Origin: a virus
Strand: one strand, 5' to 3'
Length of the DNA: 39,128 bases
Virus record (IMG/VR): IMGVR_UViG_3300049489_001239
Span: 1-39,128 of that record
This document shows, in pieces, positions 1 through 8,104 of this stretch (positions are counted from its first letter, which is position 1; the number at the start of each line of letters is the position of its first letter). The translations under genes were made by a program, and so were the position numbers. The notes below the pieces were generated by a model. The model saw nothing but the letters and a program-made list of their open reading frames with translations. It did no database searches and was not told the DNA's origin.

Positions 1-40
1 GGACAACGCACAGGGACACGGGACGCCCGGGACAGCCGCG

Positions 41-655
41 ATGAGCGTGCGCGCGATGGCGGCGGCGCTCGGCGACGTGTCGAAGAGCCAGGTCGACCGC
101 CTGTTCAAGCTCGGCATGCCGCGCCACAGCGTGGAAGCGGCGCGCGCCTGGCGGCTGGATAACCTGGAGCTGTCGCGCACCGCCGACAGCCGCATCGACC
201 GCCCACAGGCGCCTGCACGTGCGCCCGAGCGCCCAGCCGAAGAACCCGCGCCGCCCCCGGTTGCGGGTGACGACGACGGCCCGGCCGACGCCAACACCTC
301 CGCCTACCGCGCCGACCGCGCCCGCAACGAGCGCATCAAGGCCGATCGCGCCGAGATCGAACTGCGCCAGCTGCAGGGCGAGCTGGTCTCCGCGCGCGAA
401 GCCGAGCAGATGCTCTTCACCGCCGGCCGCATCGTGCGAGACCGCATAGAAATGGTGCCGGCGCGTGCCTCGGCCGACCTGCACGCGCTGCTGCTCCTGC
501 AGGTGCCCGAAGAGCACCGCGCCGCCGTGGCCGCCGGCCTCGAGCTGCACACCTTCGAGCGCCGCCTGGCCGAACTGCTGCGCGAAGCCCTTGCCGACGC
601 CACCAAGGCCATCGAAGACGCCCGCCGTGACGACGACGACGAAGACGCCGCTTGA
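41..655 (+). CDS. terS: Terminase small subunit (Nu1-like)
   Basis: Predicted DNA-recognition subunit of the packaging motor; it binds the packaging site and recruits the large subunit. The 204-residue protein starts with a short helix-turn-helix-like segment (MAAALGDVSKSQVDRLFKLG, about residues 6-25), like the winged-helix start of lambda Nu1. A Pro/Ala-rich linker (about residues 54-85) follows, then a long charged helical region suited to oligomerisation and terminase contact. The linker carries the dispersed palindrome CAGGCGCCTG. It lies directly before the large subunit and overlaps it by 29 nt, which suggests translational coupling. Identification rests on position and architecture; sequence similarity to Nu1 itself is weak by eye. 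Confidence 0.8.
   Translation: MSVRAMAAALGDVSKSQVDRLFKLGMPRHSVEAARAWRLDNLELSRTADSRIDRPQAPARAPERPAEEPAPPPVAGDDDGPADANTSAYRADRARNERIKADRAEIELRQLQGELVSAREAEQMLFTAGRIVRDRIEMVPARASADLHALLLLQVPEEHRAAVAAGLELHTFERRLAELLREALADATKAIEDARRDDDDEDAA
206..215. repeat. Dispersed palindrome CAGGCGCCTG (8 exact copies)
   Basis: First of eight exact copies: 206-215, 2526-2535, 10309-10318, 14958-14967, 24864-24873, 29780-29789, 32397-32406 and 37567-37576. Six extend to GCAGGCGCCTGC. A near copy is at 26851. Coding copies usually fall in Gln-Ala-Pro-Ala linkers or near gene ends and use the Pro codon CCT, which is rare elsewhere in the window; one copy is intergenic. Confidence 0.8.
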
Positions 656-2705
656 CCGCTGCTGGCGCGCCTACGCCAACGGCCTGCGCCCTGACGACCT
701 GGTCTGGGCCGACGAGTGGGCCGAACAGAACCGCGTGCTCCCGCCCGACACGCCCGAGCCCGGCCCGTACCGCAGCACGCGCACGCCGTACCTCATCGAC
801 ATCCAGCGCACCATGTCGCCGGCGTCGGACTACTACCAGGGCTGGTGGCAGAAGCCCGTGCAGATCGGCGGCTCGGTCAGCGGTGAGAACCTCATCGCCA
901 CGTGGATCTGCGCCGCGGCCGGCAGTGTGCTGGTCGTCTTCCCCACGCTCGACGACGCCAAGACCTGGGAGCTGCAGCGCTTCGAGCCCCTGCGCGTCGG
1001 CACGCGCGAGCTGCGGCGCCGCATCCGCCCCGCCAGTGAGAAGGGCGCCGACAACACCAAGCTCCGCAAGAAGTACCCCGGCGGCGTGATGCGGCTGATG
1101 GGCAGCAACCGCCCCATCAAGTCCACCACCATCCGCTACGTCAAGTTCGAAGAGCCTGACGACTACGTCACCGACGTCAACAAGCAGGGCAGCCTGATCG
1201 ACCAGGCCATCGCCCGCACCAAGAACTTCGGCCGCCGCCGCAAGATCTACGGCGACGGCACGCCCACCGTCAAAGGCTCAAGCGCCATCTGCGCCAACGC
1301 CGAGCGCGGCGACAAGCGCGAGTGGCGCCTCTTCTGCCCCGACTGCAAGCACCCCCAGCGCCTGGTGTGGACGCAGCTGCGCTGGGTCGACGGCGACCCC
1401 ACCACCGCCAAGTACGGCTGCACCGAGTGCGGCGCGCTGAACACCGAAGAGGCCTGGAAGGTCGGCAACTACGCCCCGCTGCGCACCCGCGGCATGAGCG
1501 AAGCCGCCGCCGCCTCGGCCGGCCTGGCGCACTGGCAGCCCACCGCGGTCGGCGAGCCCGGCGTCGCCAGCTGGGTGGGCTTCAACGCCCTGGGCGCTCC
1601 GCTCGGCTGGCGCCCCTGGCCCGACCTGGTGGTCGAATGGCTGGCCGCGCAGGGCGACGCCGACAAGCTCAAGGTCTTCTACAACAACATCCTCGCCGAG
1701 CCCTACACCGACAGCATCGCGGCCACCATCGGTGCCGACGTGCTGCAGGCCCGCGCCGAGCGCTACGAGCTGATGACCTGCCCCTACGGCGGCCTCATCG
1801 CCTGCGCCAGCGTCGACACGCAGGACAACCGCCTCGAGGTGCTCATCCGCTGCTGGGGCCGCGGTGAAGAGAGCTGGGGCGCCTGGTACGGGCAGATCTG
1901 GGGCGACCCTTCACTGCCCGACGTCTGGGCCAAGCTGCGAGACCTGCTCGACACCCCGCTGCGCCACGAAAGCGGCCAGCAGATGCGCGTCGACGCCGCC
2001 TTCATCGACGCCGGCGGCCACCACGGCGAAGACGTCTACGCCTTCTGCCGCGACGCCCAGCTCCGCGGCAAGCAGTGGCACGCCATCCGCGGCGCAAAGG
2101 ACTACTACGCCCCGCGCCTGGGCAAGCCCAAGAAGATCGACTTCAACTGGCGCGGCGTGGAAGTGCCGGGTGGCGCCGTGCTGCGCTTCGTCGGCACCCA
2201 GTCCATCAAGAACCTGATCGACGGGCGCTTCAAGATCACCAAGCCGGGCGGCGGGTACTACCACTTCCCGCTGGGCTTCCCGGCCGACTACTACAAGGGC
2301 CTGCGCGTCGAAAAGCGCGAGTGGCGGCGTGACAGCCGTGGCCGCAAAGAGCTGTGGTGGGTCAACGCCGCAGGCAACGAACCGTGGGACCTGGAAGGCT
2401 ACAACTACGCCGCCTTCCTGTTCTGCATGCAGGGCCAGCACGCCGAAACAGTGTGGCGCGCCCGCGAAAAGCTCTTCGGCAAGGTCCGCCAGCTCGACCT
2501 GCTCGAAGGCCCCGAAGGCGCCACGCAGGCGCCTGCGACACCCGAGCCCGGCACCCCGCCAGGCGCCGACACCGGCGGCGAAGGCGCCACCGAGATCGTC
2601 GACCCCGAAGAGACCGCCGCTGAAACCGTGCGCGCGCCCATCCCGGCCCGCCTGAACAAACCGCCACGCCCCAAGCGCGGCGGCTTCGTCAACCGTTGGA
2701 GATAG
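627..2705 (+). CDS. terL: Terminase large subunit (GpA family ATPase/nuclease)
   Basis: Packaging motor ATPase and cos-type endonuclease, 692 residues from the GTG at 627. The frame is open further upstream to 465, but that part is inside TerS. An N-terminal ATPase has the P-loop region KPVQIGGSVSGEN with Lys76, placed like the lambda gpA P-loop Lys76, but with an atypical Gly/Ser-rich loop. An acidic FEEPDDY segment resembles Walker B. A zinc-finger-like insert has CPDC (237-240) and CTEC (265-268). The nuclease domain begins with SVDTQDNRLEV (Asp397), followed by FIDAGGHHGEDVYAFCR, both hallmark GpA-family motifs. The C-terminal tail is Pro/Thr-rich, carries a CAGGCGCCTG palindrome and ends in basic residues, as expected for a portal-docking tail. 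The family call is firm; the exact start is inferred. Confidence 0.95.
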   Translation: MTTTTKTPLDRCWRAYANGLRPDDLVWADEWAEQNRVLPPDTPEPGPYRSTRTPYLIDIQRTMSPASDYYQGWWQKPVQIGGSVSGENLIATWICAAAGSVLVVFPTLDDAKTWELQRFEPLRVGTRELRRRIRPASEKGADNTKLRKKYPGGVMRLMGSNRPIKSTTIRYVKFEEPDDYVTDVNKQGSLIDQAIARTKNFGRRRKIYGDGTPTVKGSSAICANAERGDKREWRLFCPDCKHPQRLVWTQLRWVDGDPTTAKYGCTECGALNTEEAWKVGNYAPLRTRGMSEAAAASAGLAHWQPTAVGEPGVASWVGFNALGAPLGWRPWPDLVVEWLAAQGDADKLKVFYNNILAEPYTDSIAATIGADVLQARAERYELMTCPYGGLIACASVDTQDNRLEVLIRCWGRGEESWGAWYGQIWGDPSLPDVWAKLRDLLDTPLRHESGQQMRVDAAFIDAGGHHGEDVYAFCRDAQLRGKQWHAIRGAKDYYAPRLGKPKKIDFNWRGVEVPGGAVLRFVGTQSIKNLIDGRFKITKPGGGYYHFPLGFPADYYKGLRVEKREWRRDSRGRKELWWVNAAGNEPWDLEGYNYAAFLFCMQGQHAETVWRAREKLFGKVRQLDLLEGPEGATQAPATPEPGTPPGADTGGEGATEIVDPEETAAETVRAPIPARLNKPPRPKRGGFVNRWR

Positions 2706-2708
2706 ACC

Positions 2709-3362
2709 ATGGACCAGTTCTTCGCCACCGCCCGCCAAGGGCTGGGCATCGGCGCAATCGACATCGACACGGCCGTGCTGAAGTGCTCGCTGGTGCGCGG
2801 CTACACCTACAACGCCGCGCACCAGTTCGTCAGTGACATCACCGGCGCCGGCGGCACGCTGGTGCAGACCAGCGGCGCGCTCACCACCGTGTCCTTCGTC
2901 GACGGCGTGCTCGACGCCGACGACGTCACCTTCACCAGCGTGCCGGCCGGCGCGGCCATCACCTCGGCGCTGATCTTCCAGGCCAGCGCGGTGACCGGCG
3001 GCGCCGACGTGGCCGCCAGCGCGCAGCGCGTGGTCGGCATCCTGGACGGCAAGTTCCGCTTCACCGTGGCCGCGGCGGCCGCCGGCGGCGCCACTGCCGT
3101 GGTCGTCGACGCGCTGCTGCTCGGCATCGCCAACGGCGCCGTGGCTTCGCTCATCAGCGGCACCGGCCCGGCCACCATCACGCTGGGCGCCGCTGCCTCG
3201 GCCAACGCGCGCTCGCTCACCGTCAGCGCGCTCGGTAGCGCCCTCAGCGTCGACGCCGTGTACGAAGTGCTCTACAGCGGCGGCAACCTGCCCATCACGC
3301 CCAACGGCGGCAACATCGGCCTGGCGTGGAGCAACGGCCCCAACAAGATCATCCGGATCTGA
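2709..3362 (+). CDS. Putative virion protein, function unknown
   Basis: 217 residues, starting at an ATG preceded by GGAG (ttggagatagacc). The N-terminus (IGAIDIDTAVLKCSLVRGYTYNAAHQFVSDI) resembles phage proteins found beside head genes and thought to be minor virion components. The rest is Ala/Gly/Val/Thr-rich with alternating hydrophobic residues, suggesting beta structure. No catalytic motif or signal peptide is visible. It sits four bases after TerL and ten before the next gene, in one transcription unit with the head genes. A structural role is inferred from composition and location only. Confidence 0.6.
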   Translation: MDQFFATARQGLGIGAIDIDTAVLKCSLVRGYTYNAAHQFVSDITGAGGTLVQTSGALTTVSFVDGVLDADDVTFTSVPAGAAITSALIFQASAVTGGADVAASAQRVVGILDGKFRFTVAAAAAGGATAVVVDALLLGIANGAVASLISGTGPATITLGAAASANARSLTVSALGSALSVDAVYEVLYSGGNLPITPNGGNIGLAWSNGPNKIIRI

Positions 3363-3371
3363 GAGGTCATC

Positions 3372-3839
3372 ATGGGCGTTCTCGTCAACCTCTCGCGCGG
3401 CTCGCACACGCCGAGCATCACGGTCGCGTCGATCATCATCGACATCCCGGCCTTCGAAGTGCTGAAGGTCTGGTCCTCCGAAGTGGTGGGCATGGCCAAC
3501 GCGGCCGCCGCGGGTGAATCGCATGGCCTCTACCTGGCCACCGCGCTCGGCACCGTGGGCACGCCGACGGCGCTGACCTTCAAGCCGGAGAACGACACGC
3601 AGACCGTGCCGTCCGGCTGGGAAGCGCGCTACGGCTTCAGCGTCGAGCCCACGCTCGAAGCCGTGCCCCGCCTGGCGCTGCCGTTCCAGCCTGCCGGGGG
3701 CGTCGGCCAGTGGCCGGTCGTCGCCGGCAGTCCGCTTATCTTCCACAACAAGAGCGCGGCGGCGATCCGGTGCGCGCTGCGCAGCATCCTGGGCACCTCG
3801 CCCATCGCGCTCAACCTGCGGCTCGAGCTCGGGGTCTAG
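3372..3839 (+). CDS. Putative virion-associated protein, function unknown
   Basis: 155 residues, ATG preceded by GAGAGG (ctgagaggtcatc). Predicted soluble and beta-rich, with no transmembrane or signal segment and no recognisable catalytic motif. It lies between another unknown structural-type gene and a glycoside-hydrolase-like gene, all in the interval between terminase and portal where lambda has only gpW. The ending SPLIFHNKSAAAIRCALRSILGTSPIALNLRLELGV looks like a beta-sandwich of a decoration or fibre-associated protein, but that is a guess. I do not recognise the family. Confidence 0.55.
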   Translation: MGVLVNLSRGSHTPSITVASIIIDIPAFEVLKVWSSEVVGMANAAAAGESHGLYLATALGTVGTPTALTFKPENDTQTVPSGWEARYGFSVEPTLEAVPRLALPFQPAGGVGQWPVVAGSPLIFHNKSAAAIRCALRSILGTSPIALNLRLELGV

Positions 3840-3842
3840 GCG

Positions 3843-5243
3843 GTGCAAGCAGGGCGCGGCCTCGGCTGGCTGTCGCGGGGCTTCGGCGGCCTGCGGCAGA
3901 CGACGCCGCGTGTTGTCACGGCAGGGCGCGGCGCGGCGTCGATGTTCCCGCTGTCGATCAGCTCGAATGGCCGCTACCTGCAGCAGGCAGACGGCACGCC
4001 GTTCCTGCTGAAGGGCGACACGGTCTGGTCGCTGGCGACGAACGCCACCACCACGCAGATCGACTCATATCTCGACGACCGCCAGGCCAAGGGCATGACG
4101 GCCGTGCTGTTCTCGGCCCCCGAGCGCGCGTACACCAACCAGACCCCGACCTACCGCAACGTCAACGGCGACGACCCGTTCACCAGCCACAGTGGCGACA
4201 CGACCAACTGGGTGCTGAACAACGCGTACTGGGCCCACGTCGACTACCTGGTCAACGAGTGCCTGGCACGCGGCATCGTGTGCATGGTGAACCCGGCGTA
4301 CTGGGGCTATGGCGACACGCCGCCCAGCCTGGATGGGTGGGATCAGGAGATCAGCAGCGCCAGCGACGCGGCCCTGCAAGCCTATGGCGCAGCGCTGGCG
4401 AACCGCTACACGCAAGGCAACGTGATCTGGTGCCTCGGCGGCGACGACGACCTCGGCGCCAGCGGCGACTACGGCAGCGTCACCGATCGCACCAAGCAGT
4501 GGCAGATCGTCGTCGGCATGCGCACGGTGCGCACCACGGACCTCATCACGTTCCACACGGCGCGCAACGGCACAAGCGGCCCGAACGGCGAGGCGGCGCT
4601 GGCCTGCAACTCCACGTATGCCGGCTTCAACCTGAACAACGTCTACAGCCAGGACGGCACCACCGACGCGGCCGCTCTGGCGAGCACGGCCTACGCACGC
4701 AGCCCCACGCGGCCGCTGTTCCACATCGAAGCCGGTTACGAGAACACGGACAGCGACGCCGAGAACATGACGGTGCCGGCCATCCAGACCGTGCTGCGCG
4801 GCGGCATCGTCGGCTTCTTCGGTGGGCACGACGCACTCTGGCACCTCGGCAACGTGGCCCCGAGCACGGGCGGCGCCGCGTCGGTGCTGTCCACCTACCT
4901 GTCCGGTTCGTGGTTGACGCTGGGCTACTTCGGGGCGCTGCTGGATTCGTACCAGTGGCACCTGCTCGAGCCGAAGATCGACACCAGCCTCGTGACGACG
5001 GCGCTCGGGTCCGGCGCGTCGGCCATCTGCCCGGCGCTGGCATCTGACGGCTCGTTCGCCCTGATCTGGACGAACGGCTCGAACCTCACGGTCAACATGG
5101 CCGCCTTCACGCCGAGCAGCGTTCGCGCCCGCTGGTGGAACTGGCAAACCGGCGCCTTCACGGCCATCGCCAACTACTCGAACACCGGCACGCAGGCCTT
5201 CACCGCGCCAGGCGCGCGCATCCTCGTTCTGGACGCGGCATGA
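3843..5243 (+). CDS. Apiosidase-like glycoside hydrolase (DUF4038/GH140-type)
   Basis: 466 residues. From about residue 36 the protein reads as a DUF4038 (apiosidase-like) TIM-barrel: LSISSNGRYLQQADGTPFLLKGDTVWSL is the typical N-terminal strand. NVIWCLGGDDD (Asp201 region) fits the acid/base position, and PLFHIEAGYE (Glu296/Glu300) the nucleophile position. The last ~90 residues (PALASDGSFALIWTNGSNLTVNM onward) match the small beta domain (collagen-binding-like) that often follows DUF4038. A GTG at 3843 gives a basic 33-residue extension; the ATG at 3942 (MFPLSIS) begins exactly at the enzyme domain and is an alternative start. There is no signal peptide, so it is more likely a virion-borne polysaccharide-degrading enzyme than a secreted one. 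Catalytic residues are assigned from motif context. Confidence 0.75.
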   Translation: MQAGRGLGWLSRGFGGLRQTTPRVVTAGRGAASMFPLSISSNGRYLQQADGTPFLLKGDTVWSLATNATTTQIDSYLDDRQAKGMTAVLFSAPERAYTNQTPTYRNVNGDDPFTSHSGDTTNWVLNNAYWAHVDYLVNECLARGIVCMVNPAYWGYGDTPPSLDGWDQEISSASDAALQAYGAALANRYTQGNVIWCLGGDDDLGASGDYGSVTDRTKQWQIVVGMRTVRTTDLITFHTARNGTSGPNGEAALACNSTYAGFNLNNVYSQDGTTDAAALASTAYARSPTRPLFHIEAGYENTDSDAENMTVPAIQTVLRGGIVGFFGGHDALWHLGNVAPSTGGAASVLSTYLSGSWLTLGYFGALLDSYQWHLLEPKIDTSLVTTALGSGASAICPALASDGSFALIWTNGSNLTVNMAAFTPSSVRARWWNWQTGAFTAIANYSNTGTQAFTAPGARILVLDAA

Positions 5244-8104
5244 CCACCGCCAGCGACGCATTCACCCGTGCCAACGAGACGCCCGTAGCGTCGCCGTGGG
5301 CCACGGTCACGCCGCTGGGTGGCCTGAACCTCGCGAGCAACGCGCTCACCGGCGTCACCGACGTCGCGCGTGCTTCGCTCTACAACAGCGGCACCTGGGG
5401 CAACGATCAGCGCGTCGATGTCGTGGTCGGCAACCTGCAAGGTGGCACGCGGTACGCCGAAGCGTGGGTGCGCGGAAGTACGGGCGGAAACGGCTACAAG
5501 GTCTACACCGACGGCACGACGGGCGGCACCGCCATCGCCCGCATGGACGCTGGCTCCGAGGTGTCGCTGCAAGCGGTGGCAGTTGCGTTCGCGGCCGCCG
5601 ACACGCTGGGCATCGGCATCGTCGGCACGACGATCACGCTCTACAAGAACGGCGTGGCACAGACGCCGACGGCCACAGACGCCACCTATGCCAGCGGCTT
5701 GCCCGGAGCTGGCGCCTATGGTCTGGCGACGATCGACGACTGGACCGCCGACGACGGCGTCAGCTCGGCTACGCTTGAACAAGAAGGCGCCCGCGTCGGT
5801 GCCGACGACGGCAGCGAAAGCGCCCACACCTGGCTGGCCGCGCAGGACGCGAACGCCACGGTTGCGCTGGGCACCGCGTTCCTGGTGCGCCTGCTCGTCA
5901 ACGGCACCGGCGACCCCGCCAGCGCCAGCCACGTGCTGCGCTACCAGAAGAACGGCGCCGGCGGCTTCGTGCCGGTGCCGGTGGGCGCGAACAGCGCGCC
6001 GGCTCTGAGCTACGGTGCCATCGGCACGCTGGCCTACTCGGCGGCCAGTGGCACCAGCGTGGCGCCCGCCTACCCGGCCGGCATCACGACGCGCAGCGCG
6101 CTCATCATGCTGGTCGGCCAGAAGCCGACCACCGCGAACGGCGGCACCGTCACTACGCCCAGCGGCTGGACGATCATCGGCAGCATCACCGGTGCCAACG
6201 ACGGCGACACCGGCGGGTACACGACGACGCTGGCTGCCGACACCGGCAACACCAACCTCTTCGCCTACGCGAAGGACACGGTCAGCGGCAGCGAAAGCGG
6301 CACGCTCACCGTGACGGTGGGCGACAACAACGTGGCCTGGGCCGCGATCATCCGGCTGCAGAGCAGCGACGATTGCACCTGGTCGTTCGCCGTCGCCACC
6401 GGCAAGGACACCAGCGCCGGCAGCGTGAGCATCGCTACCGGCAACCTGGCGGTGCAGGCCGGCGACCACCTGCTCGGCGCGATGGTGGTCCCCACGGACG
6501 TGACCACGCCCAGCCAGTTCAGCGCCGAGGCGCTGTCGCAGACCGGCACCACCTTCGGCACCGTCACCGAGATCGCCGAGCCAGACTCCACGGCCGGCAA
6601 CGACATCGGCGGCTTCATCGTCGAGGCGCCGGTCAGCAGCGGCAGCGGCAGCGGCGCCGTCACGATGACGGCGACGGCGGGCGGCACCACCACCAACGTG
6701 CGCGGCCCCGGCTTGGTGCTGCGGGCGCGCGCCGTGTCGCTGGTGCGCGAGCTGTATGTTGCCCCCAGCGCCAACATCGCCGCCGGCGGCGAAGCCACCA
6801 CCGCGCGCCTCACCGCGCCCAGCGGCAAGACCACGGCCGACTTCATCACCGGCCGCCGCTGGGACGACGAGAACGGCACCGACGCGATCGACATCACGGT
6901 CGACGACTACACCGAGCTCGAGTGGTGCCTGAACACCCAGGCGCCGGCCACCAACGGCGACGCGTACCAGTTCCGCGTGTACGCCGGCGCCACGGCGCTG
7001 GACACCTACGCCGTCACGCCGCAGGTCACGCTGTCCAGCGGCGGCTCTTCGCCGCTGCCGCCTGCGCGCCGCCGCCGCGCCCGCGCCTTCGCTGACGATG
7101 CGGGCCTCGACGTCCGGCGCGCCCGCGCCCCGCTGGCGGCCACCTTCGCCACCAACGCGCAGGTGCTGCAGCTCGGCGGCACCGCGCAAGCCGAGCAAGC
7201 CGGCGGCGCTGCCCTCACGCCTGGGGCCGTCACCCTTGCCCTGGGCGGCAGCGCCGAGCGTGAACGCGCCGGCGGCCTTGCAACCACCGCCACCGCCAGC
7301 CTCGCGCTCGGCGGCGTGGCCGAACGTGAACAGCCCGGCGGCCTGGCCACCACCAGCGCCGCCACCGCGACGCTCGGCGGCAACGCCGAACGCGAGCGCA
7401 CCGGCGGCGCCGCGCTCACCCCCGGCGCCGTCACCCTGCAGCTGGGCGGCCAGGCCGAGCCCGAGCGTGCCGGTGGCCTTACCGCCGGTGCCGGCTTGCA
7501 GACGCTGCAGCTGGGCGGCACCACCGCGGCCGAGCTGGCCGGCGGCCTGCAAGCTCAGCCTGGCGCCGTCACCCTGGCCCTGGGCGGCGTTGCCGAAGCC
7601 GAACGCGCCGGCGGCCTGGTGGCAGGCGCTGGCGTGCAGACCATCGCTCTGGGCGGCACGGCCGAAGCCGAACGCCCAGGCGGCGCCGCGCTCACCCCCG
7701 GCGCTGTCACCCTGCAGCTGGGCGGCCAGGCCGAGCGTGAAGCCACCGGCGGCATCGTCGTCGCGGCCGGCGCGCAGATCGCGGCCCTGGGCGGCACCGC
7801 CGAGCGTGAACGCGCCGGCGCCATCACCGCCACGCCCGGCACCGCCACCGTGCAGCTGGGCGGGGCAGACGAGCGCGAGCGCACCGGTGGCCACCAGGTG
7901 GTGCCGGGCGTCGTCGGCATCGCGCTGGGCGGCCTGCGCGAACGCGAACGCGCCGGCGGCCTGGTGGTCACCGAAGGCACGCTGCCGGTCACGCCCACGT
8001 GGCCGGCGGGCGGCACCGCACGCATCGGCGGCAGCCCACTGGCGCAGGGCGGCAGCCGCATCGGCAATTCGCCGCTGCGCAAGAGCACACGAAGGATTGG
8101 CTGA
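5240..8104 (+). CDS. Large virion/fibre-like protein with C-terminal 23-residue repeats
   Basis: 954 residues from the ATG at 5240, which overlaps the stop of the hydrolase gene (ATGA); the frame is open upstream to 5135 inside that gene. The N-terminus (SDAFTRANETPVASPWATVTPLGGLNL) is the start of a concanavalin-like beta-sandwich common in phage minor structural proteins, followed by further Thr/Gly-rich beta domains (about 20-630). An Arg-rich break (PPARRRRARAF, about 610-620) precedes twelve repeats of 22-23 residues (643-916) built around LGG-x-AERERAGG, then a Gly/Arg/Ser tail (GGSRIGNSPLRKS). No signal or transmembrane segment. Position between terminase and portal suggests a head fibre or injected/accessory virion protein; function is unknown. 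The strand is supported by the coherent protein and by overlaps with neighbours. Confidence 0.75.
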   Translation: MTTASDAFTRANETPVASPWATVTPLGGLNLASNALTGVTDVARASLYNSGTWGNDQRVDVVVGNLQGGTRYAEAWVRGSTGGNGYKVYTDGTTGGTAIARMDAGSEVSLQAVAVAFAAADTLGIGIVGTTITLYKNGVAQTPTATDATYASGLPGAGAYGLATIDDWTADDGVSSATLEQEGARVGADDGSESAHTWLAAQDANATVALGTAFLVRLLVNGTGDPASASHVLRYQKNGAGGFVPVPVGANSAPALSYGAIGTLAYSAASGTSVAPAYPAGITTRSALIMLVGQKPTTANGGTVTTPSGWTIIGSITGANDGDTGGYTTTLAADTGNTNLFAYAKDTVSGSESGTLTVTVGDNNVAWAAIIRLQSSDDCTWSFAVATGKDTSAGSVSIATGNLAVQAGDHLLGAMVVPTDVTTPSQFSAEALSQTGTTFGTVTEIAEPDSTAGNDIGGFIVEAPVSSGSGSGAVTMTATAGGTTTNVRGPGLVLRARAVSLVRELYVAPSANIAAGGEATTARLTAPSGKTTADFITGRRWDDENGTDAIDITVDDYTELEWCLNTQAPATNGDAYQFRVYAGATALDTYAVTPQVTLSSGGSSPLPPARRRRARAFADDAGLDVRRARAPLAATFATNAQVLQLGGTAQAEQAGGAALTPGAVTLALGGSAERERAGGLATTATASLALGGVAEREQPGGLATTSAATATLGGNAERERTGGAALTPGAVTLQLGGQAEPERAGGLTAGAGLQTLQLGGTTAAELAGGLQAQPGAVTLALGGVAEAERAGGLVAGAGVQTIALGGTAEAERPGGAALTPGAVTLQLGGQAEREATGGIVVAAGAQIAALGGTAERERAGAITATPGTATVQLGGADERERTGGHQVVPGVVGIALGGLRERERAGGLVVTEGTLPVTPTWPAGGTARIGGSPLAQGGSRIGNSPLRKSTRRIG
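7166..7987 (+). repeat. Twelve tandem 66-69-bp coding repeats
   Basis: In-frame tandem repeats encoding 22-23-residue units of consensus (L/I)xLGGxAERERAGGxxxxPGxxT. Units are divergent overall, but some share near-identical DNA: the stretch beginning at 7405 (GGCGCCGCGCTCACCCCCGG) recurs at 7682 with single-base changes over about 55 bp. The alternation of a short hydrophobic segment, LGG, a charged AERER segment and GG suggests a solenoid or stacked beta/turn array. Confidence 0.85.

Noticed and set aside
1911-3848. 645-codon minus-strand open frame
   Set aside because: Spans parts of TerL and two following genes in antisense; no start signal or domain.
5174-7894. 906-codon minus-strand open frame opposite the repeat protein
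   Set aside because: Low-complexity Gly/Ala/Arg product mirrored from the plus-strand gene; the plus frame has overlapping neighbours and recognisable beta domains.
7166-7987. CRISPR-like array
   Set aside because: Repeats are in-frame coding units of 66-69 bp without unique spacers; no cas genes nearby.
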